Part shown: piece after piece, positions 44,033 through 53,353 of the stretch
Layout: each line of letters begins with the position of its first letter
How positions within the stretch are numbered: position 1 is the first letter of the stretch
Assembly (NCBI RefSeq): GCF_000176515.1
Contig: NZ_ADAQ01000013.1
Location: 335,361 to 399,360, forward strand
DNA from: Grimontia hollisae CIP 101886
GTDB lineage: Bacteria; Pseudomonadota; Gammaproteobacteria; Enterobacterales; Vibrionaceae
Reading direction: 5' to 3'
Length of the DNA: 64,000 nucleotides
Position numbers and translations under genes: made by a program
The notes under the pieces: generated by a model
Database searches by the model: none
Told to the model about the DNA's origin: nothing
Seen by the model: only the letters and a program-made list of their open reading frames with translations

Positions 44033-45655
44033 ATGTTTTCCCTTCGCGCACTCAAGCTCAAAACCCGCATGGCGTTTATCCTCGGTATAATGGCATTACT
44101 CCAGACAGGATTTATCGGGGTGTTCGCCCTTTTCTATCTGTCCCACTCACTGGACGAGCAAATCAGCCAGCGCGCATTGAATGTCGCCAAAACCATCGCG
44201 GCCATGCCTGCTGTCGTTGAAGCGGCACAGAGCCGGGACAGTGAATTCCTGCAACCGCTCGCATTAGATTTGGCGGAGGTCAATGATGCGAGGTTTGTGG
44301 TCATCGGCGATCGCAATGGCATCCGTATTGCCCACCCGGCATGGGAGCGTCTGGGGAAGCCAATGTACGATGACGATGGCGACTATAACGAACCTGCCCT
44401 GTTATACGGCAAACCCTATATCCAGAAAGCCACAGGCAGTCTAGGGCCCACAGTCCGAGGCAAAGCACCGATTTTCGACGCCAGCAATGAAGAGGTCGTG
44501 GGCATTGTTTCCGTCGGTTTTTTGCTGAAGTCGGTAGAGGACATTATTGAAAGGTATATCACCACCCTGTATTTGGTGATTGCCACCAGTTTTTCCTTGA
44601 GCGTGTTGACCGGACTATGGTTTGCAAACCACTTCAAAAAAGCCATTTTCGGATTGGAACCCGAGCAAATCGGTCGCCTGTTTCAGGAACGGAATGCCAC
44701 CCTCGAATCCGTACGTGAAGGCATTATCGCCATCAACAACAAAGGGCGTATTACCACGTTTAACCGGGCCGCTGTCGAAACACTGGGGCTGGATGACAAC
44801 ACCCGGCTGGCTGACCAGCCGATTGAAGATGTGCTGCCTGACAGTCGCTTAATGGATGTCCTGCGCTCCGGCAAACCCCACTTCGACAGGGAAATCTGGC
44901 TACAAAACAAAAACTTGATTGTTAACCGATTACCCTTGCGTCAGGACAATGAAATCATCGGTGTCGTCGCCAGCTTCCGCCGGAAAGATGAGCTCGACAC
45001 GGTGAGCAAGCAATTGACCCAGATCCAGCAATACGCCGATACGCTCCGCAGCCAATCCCATGAGTATTCGAACAAGCTTCATACCATTGCCGGACTGATT
45101 CAACTCGGCGCAACCGATGAAGCCCTCGCCCTGATTGGGCAGGAAACCCAAAGTCACCAGGCATTGATCCACCTGATGGTTGAAGCGGTGCCCGACCCTA
45201 TCCTTGCCGGTTGTTTGCTGGGCAAATATAACCGGGCCAAAGAACTGGGTTTACGCCTCGAAATCGACCCAGAAAGCTCGATGAAAGAGATTCCCGATCA
45301 CATCCCACGCGAAGAGTTAGTGAGTATCATCGGTAACTTGATAGACAATGCACTGGAAGCCACCCTCGTCAATAAACAGGTAGAAGTCCGCCTTTCGATG
45401 ACAGATTTAGGCAATGACCTGATTTTTGAAATTGAAGACGAAGGGCCCGGCATTCACGAAGATGATCAGGCCAGAATTTTCACTAAGGGAGTCAGCAGTA
45501 AAAAAGGGGAAGGCCATGGCTACGGCCTGCATCTGGTGCAAACGCTTCTACAGAAACTGGGGGGCACCGTCTTGCTCGAGCCCGGTGACACTATGGGCAG
45601 CCGGTTTACTGTGTATATTCCCAAGACACAGCAAACACAAAATCCATCATCCTGA
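44033..45655 (+). CDS. CitA/DcuS-type sensor histidine kinase
   Basis: 540 residues. Helix 1 is near residues 18-38 (GIMALLQTGFIGVFALFYL), then a periplasmic PAS-like domain with FVVIGDRNGIRIAHP, helix 2 near 180-200 (LYLVIATSFSLSVLTGLWF), a cytoplasmic PAS (REGIIAINNKGRITTFN), and a CitA-type kinase core with SHEYSNKLHTIAGL (phospho-His in HEYSNKLH), NLIDNALEA and DEGPGI. Such kinases sense citrate, fumarate or related acids. ATG 44033 is chosen; a GTG at 44009 is also in frame. With the divergent tctCBA, tricarboxylates are the likely signal. Confidence 0.9.
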   Translation: MFSLRALKLKTRMAFILGIMALLQTGFIGVFALFYLSHSLDEQISQRALNVAKTIAAMPAVVEAAQSRDSEFLQPLALDLAEVNDARFVVIGDRNGIRIAHPAWERLGKPMYDDDGDYNEPALLYGKPYIQKATGSLGPTVRGKAPIFDASNEEVVGIVSVGFLLKSVEDIIERYITTLYLVIATSFSLSVLTGLWFANHFKKAIFGLEPEQIGRLFQERNATLESVREGIIAINNKGRITTFNRAAVETLGLDDNTRLADQPIEDVLPDSRLMDVLRSGKPHFDREIWLQNKNLIVNRLPLRQDNEIIGVVASFRRKDELDTVSKQLTQIQQYADTLRSQSHEYSNKLHTIAGLIQLGATDEALALIGQETQSHQALIHLMVEAVPDPILAGCLLGKYNRAKELGLRLEIDPESSMKEIPDHIPREELVSIIGNLIDNALEATLVNKQVEVRLSMTDLGNDLIFEIEDEGPGIHEDDQARIFTKGVSSKKGEGHGYGLHLVQTLLQKLGGTVLLEPGDTMGSRFTVYIPKTQQTQNPSS

Positions 45656-45749
45656 ATAAACAGGTTTTCCGGGGTTAGAATGAAAGTGTACACACCTAAC
45701 CCTATCGAAACCTTATACGGAAAATTCCAGCAAGGAGTCAGCAGTTCCT

Positions 45750-46460
45750 ATGACACAAAACATCCGCGTCGTTATCGCTGAAGATGACATTCAAATCGCC
45801 GAAATCCAGAAACGTTTTCTGGAACGTATCGACGGCGTTGAATTAGTCGGTATTGCCCACACACTGGAAGATGCTGAAGATCTGGTGGATGTATTTAAAC
45901 CTGAGCTTCTGTTGCTGGATAATCACTTCCCCAAAGGCACCGGTCTCGAACTGCTACGTAGGCTGCGGGCAACCAACTGTGAAACGGATGTCATCCTTAT
46001 CACGGCGGCCAAAGAAGTCGATACTCTTAGGGAAGCACTCCGAAGCGGTGTGTTTTACTACATCCTGAAACCACTCGTCTTTGAGCGACTCCAGGAAGCC
46101 ATTCACCAATACGCCGCACACTTGCAAAAACTGCGTGAAATGGAAGATCTGGTACAGACTGATGTCGATACCCTGCTTCCCCAGCGGAGCAATGCCAGCG
46201 CAACAGTGACTGAAACCGCCCCGGCGATACAACGGTTGCCAAAAGGGATTGATGGTATCACCCTCGATAAGATCCGAACCGTGTTTGCAGATTCAGACCA
46301 ATCACTGAATGCAGAGGAAGTTGGCGCACTGATTGGTGCAAGCCGCACCACCGCCAGACGCTACCTTGAATACATGGTCAGCACGCAAGAGCTGCAAGCG
46401 CAGGTGAATTACGGCAGTGTCGGGCGCCCTGAGCGCCGCTATGTTTCGTCAGACACTTAA
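45750..46460 (+). CDS. CitB/DcuR-type response regulator
   Basis: 236 residues: an N-terminal receiver (IRVVIAEDDIQIAEIQ; phospho-acceptor Asp in LLLLDNHFPKGTGLELL) and a C-terminal helix-turn-helix (SLNAEEVGALIGASRTTARRYLEYM) as in CitB, DcuR and DctR. It would bind DNA when phosphorylated by the kinase encoded 94 bp upstream and probably activates tctCBA. AAGGAG lies about 12 bases before the start, a long spacing. Confidence 0.9.
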   Translation: MTQNIRVVIAEDDIQIAEIQKRFLERIDGVELVGIAHTLEDAEDLVDVFKPELLLLDNHFPKGTGLELLRRLRATNCETDVILITAAKEVDTLREALRSGVFYYILKPLVFERLQEAIHQYAAHLQKLREMEDLVQTDVDTLLPQRSNASATVTETAPAIQRLPKGIDGITLDKIRTVFADSDQSLNAEEVGALIGASRTTARRYLEYMVSTQELQAQVNYGSVGRPERRYVSSDT

Positions 46461-46523
46461 CGTTGAGATTCCCTGACCTTGTGGCTAAAAAGCTTACTGA
46501 GAGCACTGTATTTCTGTGCTTTT

Positions 46524-46585
46524 TATAACCAATAATTGGTTGATTTATATGTTATAACCAATGGAAATATAGAACAGGTTCTATA
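46524..46585. promoter_or_regulatory. Cluster of palindromes upstream of tcyP
   Basis: Two inverted repeats lie here: AACCAAT-A-ATTGGTT (46527-46541) and TATAGAAC-AG-GTTCTATA (46568-46585). TATAACCAAT also occurs twice as a direct repeat (46524 and 46553). The 236-bp gap holds no gene. CysB is a candidate for cystine transport genes, but the bound protein is not known. Confidence 0.55.
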
Positions 46586-46696
46586 TAACAGTGGTTACAT
46601 ATATGATTCCCGCATACCATTCCTTTAAGAATAAGCAGCCGGGTTTTCACCCCCTCTCTACCTAAGATTCTTTTTACTAAAGCCTTAAAGATAACA

Positions 46697-48091
46697 ATGA
46701 ACGTTATATTCAACCTGGCGATATTCATCGCACTTATTTATTTTCTTTACCGACTTCAGGCCAGCTATGTACCTTTTACCAAACGTGTCTTTGCTGGCTT
46801 GGGGTTAGGTATTGTATTTGGTGGTTTACTCCAGCTTTACTACGGCGCAGGTTCTGATGCTATCGCTACCAGCATCGAGTACTTCGACATTGTAGGTAAA
46901 GGCTATGTCAAACTGCTTCAGATGATCATCATTCCTCTGGTGATGGTCTCTATCATCTCTGCGATCCTGAAACTTAACGATGGTACCTCGGTAGGTAAAA
47001 TCAGTGCCATGAGCATTGGTGTACTGGTTATCACCACCATGATTGCTGCACTGGTGGGGATTGCCTGGTCGTTGTTGTTTGGGTTGAATGCCGAAGGATT
47101 AACGGCGGGTGCCGCTGAGGTCGCGCGCGGACAATCGCTTGAGGCAAACCTGGGCCATGTTGAAAACTTGTCGTTTGCTAACATGGTGCTGGAGTTCATT
47201 CCTGCCAACCCTTTCCTTGATATGACGGGTGCAAGGAAAACCTCCACCATCGCGGTCGTGATTTTCTCTGCTTTCATCGGGTTGGCAGCGACAGGTATCT
47301 CTACCAAGAAACCTGAGATCTACGCTTCTTTTGAACATGCCATCGAGGTTATTCAGACTATTGTCATGCGTATCGTGACCATGGTGCTGCGCCTGACGCC
47401 TTATGGCGTACTGGCGCTGATGACCAAGGTGATCTCCGGTTCCAATTATGCAGACATTCTTAATCTGGCGAACTTTGTGATCGCGTCTTATGGTGCGCTA
47501 ATCACCATGTTCATCATCCACTTGATAATTATCTCGCTGGTGGGACTTAACCCTGTCCGCCACCTCAGGAAAGTCATTCCGGTTCTGACCTTTGCCTTCA
47601 CCTCCCGCTCCAGTGCAGCAACCATTCCCTTGAATGCGCGCACGCAGGAGAAAGCACTGGGGATCCCGAATGGTATCGCCAACTTTGCGGCGTCATTTGG
47701 TGCCACTATCGGCCAAAATGGCTGTGCCGGTATCTATCCTGCTATGTTGGCCGTCATGATTGCCCCTACCCTTGGCATTAACCCATTAGATATTGGTTTT
47801 ATTGTCACCCTTGTTGCCATTATCACCATCAGTTCATTTGGTGTGGCTGGCATTGGCGGCGGTGCGACATTCGCCGCCCTGATTGTGCTGTCAGCATTGG
47901 ACTTCCCTGTTGCATTGGCAGGTTTGCTGATCTCCATCGAACCCTTGATTGATATGGGCCGCACCGCACTGAATGTATCCGGGTCTATCACCGCAGGCGC
48001 TGTTACCAGTAAGCTTATGGGGCAAACCGACATGCGCATATTCAACGACGACAAGCCGTTGACCCTGGACGGTGAAGATGCCACTGCCTAA
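46697..48091 (+). CDS. tcyP: L-cystine:Na+/H+ symporter TcyP
   Basis: 464-residue DAACS-family transporter closely following E. coli TcyP (YdjN): IVGKGYVKLLQMIIIPLVMVSI, LTPYGVLALMTKVISGSNY, FAFTSRSSAATIPLN, ASFGATIGQNGCAGIYPAML and EPLIDMGRTALNVSGS. It imports cystine through the inner membrane. The serine-rich SRSSAA segment corresponds to the first re-entrant hairpin of this fold. The downstream disulfide-reductase-like gene, 61 bp away, suggests reduction of an imported disulfide. Confidence 0.92.
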   Translation: MNVIFNLAIFIALIYFLYRLQASYVPFTKRVFAGLGLGIVFGGLLQLYYGAGSDAIATSIEYFDIVGKGYVKLLQMIIIPLVMVSIISAILKLNDGTSVGKISAMSIGVLVITTMIAALVGIAWSLLFGLNAEGLTAGAAEVARGQSLEANLGHVENLSFANMVLEFIPANPFLDMTGARKTSTIAVVIFSAFIGLAATGISTKKPEIYASFEHAIEVIQTIVMRIVTMVLRLTPYGVLALMTKVISGSNYADILNLANFVIASYGALITMFIIHLIIISLVGLNPVRHLRKVIPVLTFAFTSRSSAATIPLNARTQEKALGIPNGIANFAASFGATIGQNGCAGIYPAMLAVMIAPTLGINPLDIGFIVTLVAIITISSFGVAGIGGGATFAALIVLSALDFPVALAGLLISIEPLIDMGRTALNVSGSITAGAVTSKLMGQTDMRIFNDDKPLTLDGEDATA

Positions 48092-48111
48092 CCCGAAAAT
48101 CATTCGTTAAT

Positions 48112-48131
48112 GGGGACATTCGGTCCCCTTT
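48112..48131 (+). terminator. Weak hairpin between tcyP and the reductase gene
   Basis: The stem GGGGAC/GTCCCC with a 5-nt loop is followed by only TTT. Partial termination or mRNA processing is possible. Confidence 0.4.
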
Positions 48132-48152
48132 CCTGTTTAGAGGTTCACAGAC

Positions 48153-49490
48153 ATGAACATCGTCATTATTGGCGGAGAAGCGGCAGGTATGAGTGCCGCT
48201 GCAAAGGCCCGTCGTGTTAACCCAGATGCGACAATCACAGTATATGAGGCATCAGAAGTGATCTCTTTTGGTGCCTGCGGCCTTCCTTACTTCATCGCCG
48301 ATGAATTTCAGGATGCTGGCTTTATGTCAGAATTTACGCCTGAGCAGTTTGCAGAACGTGGCATTACAGTGAAAACCGGCCACCGCGTAACAAAAGTAGA
48401 CGCAAAGCAGAAGAAGCTTGAAATCAGCCATCAAGGTGAGCAATTTGTGACTGGGTATGATCGCCTGATGATTGCCACCGGCGCGAAAGAAGTGCTGCCG
48501 CCGGTAGCAGGCCTCGACAAACAAGGTGTCCACACACTGCGCGTCATGCAGGATGGATTTTCGCTGAAAGCAGCCGTTCAGGCGCCGTCTTGCCAGCATG
48601 TGACAGTGATCGGTTCCGGATTTATCGGTCTGGAAGTTGCTGAAGCCATGGTGCATCAGGGGAAAAAGGTTCGCTTGATTGAGCGCGCCGAACGCCTGAT
48701 CCCAGAGGCCTTCGATTCAGAAATCAGCATCCACTTTGCAGCAGAGCTTGAAAAAGCCGGTGTGGAAATCCATACCGGGGAATCACTGAAATCAATTCTT
48801 GGCGACAATACGGTGAACGCGGTTGAAACCGATAAAGGCACCTATCCTACCGATCTGGTGGTGGTGTGTACCGGCGTAAAACCCAGTACTGACTTTTTGA
48901 AAGAAACCGGCATTGAAACTCTGGATAATGGCGCGATTATCGTTGACCGTCAGGGAAAAACATCTCTGGACGATGTCTGGGCAGCAGGCGATTGCGCCAC
49001 TATCTGGCATGCCGTTTCCGGTGAAAATGCCTATATTCCCTTAGCTACCGGTGCGAACAAACTTGGCCGTATGGTCGGTGAAAACATTGCCCTTGTTGAT
49101 GGCGAGCCGCTGACATTTCCCGGTTCTCTTGGCACCAGTTGTGTAAGAGTACTTGGCCTTGAAGCAGGCCGGACAGGGCTTTCCGAGCAGGACGCCATCC
49201 GTGCGGGTTTTAACGTGAAAACCCTGACCATCAAAGACAAGTGCCACACCAACTACTGTGCCGGTCAGTCTGACATGCACATGAAGCTTGTCTATGAAGC
49301 CGATTCCAAACGCATTCTTGGCGCACAGCTTCTGGGTTATAAAGGCGCGGTGCATCGCATTGACGCCATGGCCGTGGCGATTAGCGCAGGCCTGACAACC
49401 AGCCAGCTGGGGATGATGGACTTCGCCTATGCACCGCCTTTTGCCCGTACCTGGGATATCATGAACGTTGCCGGTAACGTGGCGAAATAA
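48153..49490 (+). CDS. CoA-disulfide reductase / NADH oxidase-like flavoprotein
   Basis: 445-residue FAD/NAD(P)H pyridine nucleotide-disulfide oxidoreductase of the single-cysteine group. FAD motif at IVIIGGEAAGMSAA, redox-active Cys42 in SFGACGLPYF, NAD motif at VTVIGSGFIGLEVAEAM, second FAD motif at VWAAGDCA, and a C-terminal dimerisation domain containing NYCAGQSDMH. This group includes CoA-disulfide reductase, NADH oxidase and persulfide reductase, which sequence by eye cannot separate. AGAGG lies upstream of the start. Adjacency to tcyP favours thiol/disulfide metabolism. Confidence 0.85.
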   Translation: MNIVIIGGEAAGMSAAAKARRVNPDATITVYEASEVISFGACGLPYFIADEFQDAGFMSEFTPEQFAERGITVKTGHRVTKVDAKQKKLEISHQGEQFVTGYDRLMIATGAKEVLPPVAGLDKQGVHTLRVMQDGFSLKAAVQAPSCQHVTVIGSGFIGLEVAEAMVHQGKKVRLIERAERLIPEAFDSEISIHFAAELEKAGVEIHTGESLKSILGDNTVNAVETDKGTYPTDLVVVCTGVKPSTDFLKETGIETLDNGAIIVDRQGKTSLDDVWAAGDCATIWHAVSGENAYIPLATGANKLGRMVGENIALVDGEPLTFPGSLGTSCVRVLGLEAGRTGLSEQDAIRAGFNVKTLTIKDKCHTNYCAGQSDMHMKLVYEADSKRILGAQLLGYKGAVHRIDAMAVAISAGLTTSQLGMMDFAYAPPFARTWDIMNVAGNVAK

Positions 49491-49511
49491 TACCCGACAG
49501 ATGCAAACACG

Positions 49512-49543
49512 AAGGCCAGCACGCTCACTGGCCTTATTTATTT
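49512..49543 (+). terminator. Terminator of the tcyP-reductase unit
   Basis: The stem AAGGCCAG/CTGGCCTT with an 8-nt loop is followed by ATTTATTT. Confidence 0.7.
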
Positions 49544-49697
49544 AAAATAGGCCCATTAAGCCACCAGAACCGCCTAAAAATCCTGCAAACAATCTTCCCA
49601 ACACCCGGTCCTTTCCTTTAATGTGAAGCTAGGCAGTGTTTTTTCGTGCCACGGTGCGAAACTACACGCAATCTAGAAAGTACACTAAGGTAAAACG

Positions 49698-50186
49698 ATG
49701 TCTGATATACCTTCCGCGGCTGTCGAAGTGGCAGCGAATGCACAAACTGTTGCTGAATCCTCCGGTTCTATTTGGCCCTATGTGGTTGGCGGTATCGCGC
49801 TTGTCATCGCAGCAGGCTACTGGGGTTATAAAAAAGTAAGCCAACCTCCATTCATCATTCGTCAAATCCGTCGCCGTAACCTCAAGGCGATGAAAAAAGA
49901 AGGCATTGAAAGCTCAGAAGCAATAACGGATTTGGACAAGCTGCTCACGGCGATTGAAGAATATGCCGTTGAAAACAACATGTCTGGCAGTGACACAATC
50001 AAACTGCTTGCACCGCTAAACGATCAAAACCGTATGAAATCGGCAAAGGACATGTACCTCACCATGCAATACATTGCACGTGAAATGGGTAATCATCGTC
50101 TGGCTGGTGAATTTAAAGGCAAGTCTTCCGGTGTGAAGTCCAGTTCAAAACTGATGGCCGGTTTACTTAAACGTGCGGGTATTTAA
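49698..50186 (+). CDS. Hypothetical membrane-anchored protein
   Basis: 162 residues. A single hydrophobic helix (about 25-43, IWPYVVGGIALVIAAGYWGY) follows a short polar N-terminus, and a soluble helical domain of about 115 residues follows, with a very basic segment just after the helix (IRQIRRRNLKAMKK), which favours a cytoplasmic C-terminal domain. I do not recognise the family. AAGG lies before the ATG, and a strong terminator follows the stop. It is convergent with cheV. Confidence 0.65.
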   Translation: MSDIPSAAVEVAANAQTVAESSGSIWPYVVGGIALVIAAGYWGYKKVSQPPFIIRQIRRRNLKAMKKEGIESSEAITDLDKLLTAIEEYAVENNMSGSDTIKLLAPLNDQNRMKSAKDMYLTMQYIAREMGNHRLAGEFKGKSSGVKSSSKLMAGLLKRAGI

Positions 50187-50257
50187 TCACTCACACACCG
50201 AATCGCCAAAGGCGTACCGCCTTTGACCACAACATAATATTTGAAGATATTATCGAA

Positions 50258-50291
50258 AAAAGGAAAGCGCCGGGAAAGGCGCTTTCCTTTT
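50258..50291. terminator. Bidirectional terminator between the hypothetical gene and cheV
   Basis: An 11-bp stem (AGGAAAGCGCC with GGCGCTTTCCT) has a GGGAAA loop, A residues on the left and T residues on the right, so it can stop transcription from both sides. Confidence 0.85.
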
Positions 50292-50307
50292 GGGCCCATA
50301 AGCGTTT

Positions 50308-51285
50308 TTACTTGAGCACCAAACCATCCATTAACCCAACCATCCGGCCAATTTCCGGTTTGGTAATGGTGTCATTGGCACCAAGATCCAGTGCTTTACG
50401 GCGGTTGTCTTCACTCATCAGAGACGAAAACATGACGATGGGAATGTCTTTGTACTCTGCAATATCCCGAAGCCTTTTTAAAAGATGAAGCCCATCCATT
50501 CTCGGCATTTCTACATCAGAAACTACGGCATCAACAAACTCTGAAATCGGCAACTGTTCTTCCGAACACAAGCGGACAAATTCACACATGTTGTCCAGAC
50601 CTTCCTGACCATCTTTCGCCGTGATCACATTGTATCCCGCAGAACGCAATGTGTTTTCAATCAGCCGTCGGATAAAGGCGGAATCGTCTACCACCAAAAT
50701 GGTTTTGGCTTCACGTTTTGCCATCATCGCATCATCGATAACCACGGTTCTATCCTTGGTAACATCATATTTTTCCATACTCAATTCAGGATTAATATCA
50801 CCAATGATTTTTTCGAAGTCGAGGATCATAATGAGGTTGGTTTCCTGGCGAACCACAGCCACCACACAGTCTTGATCAGACGCTTCCAAAAACTGGCTGG
50901 GAGACTCCACTTCTTCCCAGGAAATGCGGTGGATACGGCTTACGCTGTCAACAAGAAAGCCATTCGACATCTTATTGAAGTCAGTCACGATCACGACCTT
51001 ATCAGTGATATTACTGGTCGTGGGTACACCTAACCAACCCGCCAAATCTACCAATGGAATTAACTTCCCGCGAAGGGAAAACACACCCAGCACATTCGGC
51101 TGCGCATTGGGATAATCTGTCGTTTCAGGAACGCGAATCACCTCACGTACTTTGGCGACATTAATGCCGTAATAACAAACTTTCTTACTGCCGTCAGGTA
51201 ACAGTTTTTCTAAACGGAATTCAATAATCTCGAGTTCGTTCGTTCCACTTTCTGTCAAGATTGCTGTTTTAGTTTCTGTGCTCAT
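50308..51285 (-). CDS. cheV: CheV-type chemotaxis coupling protein
   Basis: 325 residues: an N-terminal CheW-like domain (about 15-165; NVLGVFSLRGKLIPLVDLAGWLG) and a C-terminal receiver (about 190-325; ILVVDDSAFIRRLIENTL, with DAVVSDVEMPRMDGLHLL holding the phospho-Asp, and the conserved Lys in DTITKPE). CheV couples chemoreceptors to CheA and may help adaptation. ATG 51285 gives the usual N-terminus; the longer frame to 51339 adds 18 hydrophobic residues with no match. No other che genes are in the window. Confidence 0.93.
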   Translation of the reverse strand: MSTETKTAILTESGTNELEIIEFRLEKLLPDGSKKVCYYGINVAKVREVIRVPETTDYPNAQPNVLGVFSLRGKLIPLVDLAGWLGVPTTSNITDKVVIVTDFNKMSNGFLVDSVSRIHRISWEEVESPSQFLEASDQDCVVAVVRQETNLIMILDFEKIIGDINPELSMEKYDVTKDRTVVIDDAMMAKREAKTILVVDDSAFIRRLIENTLRSAGYNVITAKDGQEGLDNMCEFVRLCSEEQLPISEFVDAVVSDVEMPRMDGLHLLKRLRDIAEYKDIPIVMFSSLMSEDNRRKALDLGANDTITKPEIGRMVGLMDGLVLK

Positions 51286-51873
51286 ACCAAATCCCGGTGT
51301 GTATGTAAGGGCAAAAACAAATATGTCCACTAACAGCATAGTCTTAATTCATCGACAGACGACTCAATTAACGAAATTTGTCACTCCGAATTAAACATCT
51401 TGATCCAGCTATACCCAACTGCCAGCTGCACAAACCGTCAAGATATCTAAATTTGTAGACTTTTTACAACCCAAAGATAAAGAACCGACTTTTTGCTGGA
51501 AGTATGCAAAAGACTGGATAAAGAAAAATGATAAAAATTTCATACCACCGTTGTCGTTTTTCCCATTGACGTTGATAACAATCTGTCTCATTTACGATAT
51601 AAAAATGAGAAACCCTTCACCTAGGGGTTTACTGTTTCTAAACATGCCCTACTTTTTACGTTGTTAAGCCAAATAAGTGACTTAAAACAATTTGTAATAG
51701 CATGCCTGTCTATTTATCAATGCAATCAGAGCAATCAGATTTGCGAAAGAAAATAAAACAGGGAGAGCGCTTGGATTCCATTGATTTGGGCCTCCACCTT
51801 TTAGCTATTTGGCTTTCAAATTTAGCTTTCAAAATATAACCCAGGATCTAAATTCGCTTTTGAAGGAACATGC
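51286..51873. other. Intergenic region between cheV and the TolC-family gene
   Basis: About 590 bp with no supportable gene. AAACCC (51610-51615) and GGGTTT (51625-51630) form a small hairpin. GCTTTCAAA occurs twice near 51812-51835, close to a TATAAC that may be a -10 for the TolC-family gene. Confidence 0.35.
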
Positions 51874-53271
51874 ATGGAACATCATTATCACCCCCACACT
51901 AAACTGCGTTTTTTTGCAAAAACAATGAGAGATAACAACGCCTGGAAACCCACGTTAAGTGCCATTACTTTTGCATTATCCTCGCTCGGCATGGCCTATC
52001 AGGTTCATGCCCAATCGCTGGAACAAGCTGTAGCCACAACGCTGTCCCAAAACCCAGCTATCAGGGAAGCTTATAGCGAATTCAAAAGCCGGGAAGCCGA
52101 TATTGACGCTTCAAAAGGCGGTTACCTGCCTTCGCTGGATTTAAATGCGGGTATTGGTTATGCCAACTATGACAGTGACAACAATAATGGCACTTATCAT
52201 CCGAGAGATGTCAGACTCAGTCTGCGGCAGTTGATTTGGGATGGTGCTGTCACCTACAACGACATTAAACGCACAAAATCAGAAGCAGAAGCGCAACGTT
52301 ATCAGTTGCTGGCGGATGCCCAGGATACGGCCCTGAGTGTGACTGAAGCGTATATAGAAGTTCTCCGTGCCCAGGCCATCATGGACCTTTCCCAAAGAAA
52401 TCTGAAAACCCACGAGCGTATTTATGCAGACATCAAAAAACGTGCGGACTCCGGTATCAGCTCAACAGCAGATCTTTCACAAGCAGATGGCCGCTTGGCT
52501 CAGTCGCATACCAACCTGCTTTCTGCCATCAGCAATTACGAAGATGCCATGATTGAGTTTGAACGTATTGTCGGTGAACCTCCGGTAGATTTGGTCAAAC
52601 CTGAAGTCGATGCACTCTATATACCCCCTACACTGGTTGAAGCCTTAAATATTGCAAAAGAAAACAACCCTGTGATCAACGTTGCGATGAATGATGTGGA
52701 TGCCGCGAATCACCAATACGATCAGGCAAAAGGCGATTTCTACCCGACATTTACTATTGAGGCCTCCCAGCAATGGGGCGATGAGTTGGACGGGCAACCG
52801 GGCGATACTGACGAATTCCAGACGATGCTTCGCATGCGCTACAACCTCTTTAACGGCAATACTGATGCCGCTGAAGCACGTAGCGCGGCTCACCAGGTCA
52901 GTAAAGCTAAAAATATCCGTTACAACGCTTACCGGCTTTTAGACGAAAGCACGCGATTGGCATGGACAGCAAAGGAGTTGGCCCAAAAGCAAACCTCTTT
53001 TCTACAAAAACATGTTGACTCTTCAGCCAAAACACTCGAAGCCTACGAGAAACAATACCTAATAGGCCGCCGAACCCTGCTCGATTTGCTCAATACTGAA
53101 AATGAACTCTTTGAAGCCCGCCGTGCTTATATTGATTCTCACCATGCTGGTATTTATTCCAAGTATCGTGTGCTAAACGCGACAGGGTTACTGTTAGATG
53201 AATTACGGGTGACAACACCTGAAGAGTGGCAAGCCTCCGTATATGGCGGGAATAAGAAAGAAAATCCGTAA
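51874..53271 (+). CDS. TolC-family outer-membrane protein of type I secretion
   Basis: 465 residues. The unusual N-terminus is polar (about 25 residues) before a hydrophobic stretch ending VHA-QS near residue 47, the likely signal cleavage. Two outer-membrane efflux protein repeats follow: LEQAVATTLSQNPAIREAYSEF and, in the second half, LVEALNIAKENNPVINVAMNDV. Coiled-coil and YLIGRRTLLDLLNTENELF match the AggA/LapE type that pairs with adhesin exporters. No ABC transporter or membrane fusion gene is adjacent. AAGGAA lies before ATG 51874. A terminator follows. Confidence 0.88.
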   Translation: MEHHYHPHTKLRFFAKTMRDNNAWKPTLSAITFALSSLGMAYQVHAQSLEQAVATTLSQNPAIREAYSEFKSREADIDASKGGYLPSLDLNAGIGYANYDSDNNNGTYHPRDVRLSLRQLIWDGAVTYNDIKRTKSEAEAQRYQLLADAQDTALSVTEAYIEVLRAQAIMDLSQRNLKTHERIYADIKKRADSGISSTADLSQADGRLAQSHTNLLSAISNYEDAMIEFERIVGEPPVDLVKPEVDALYIPPTLVEALNIAKENNPVINVAMNDVDAANHQYDQAKGDFYPTFTIEASQQWGDELDGQPGDTDEFQTMLRMRYNLFNGNTDAAEARSAAHQVSKAKNIRYNAYRLLDESTRLAWTAKELAQKQTSFLQKHVDSSAKTLEAYEKQYLIGRRTLLDLLNTENELFEARRAYIDSHHAGIYSKYRVLNATGLLLDELRVTTPEEWQASVYGGNKKENP

Positions 53272-53276
53272 AAGGG

Positions 53277-53299
53277 AAAGGGCCATCATGGCCCTTTTT
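53277..53299 (+). terminator. Terminator of the TolC-family gene
   Basis: The stem AAAGGGCCA/TGGCCCTTT with a TCA loop is followed by TTC. Confidence 0.8.
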
Positions 53300-53353
53300 C
53301 GATGCTCGCTTCCCCATCACCGTATCATGCTCGAATTCAGGTTGTTTGGGTAA

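Noticed and set aside
51409-51591. A 60-codon open frame upstream of cheV on the minus strand.
   Set aside because: No ribosome site and a random-looking sequence.
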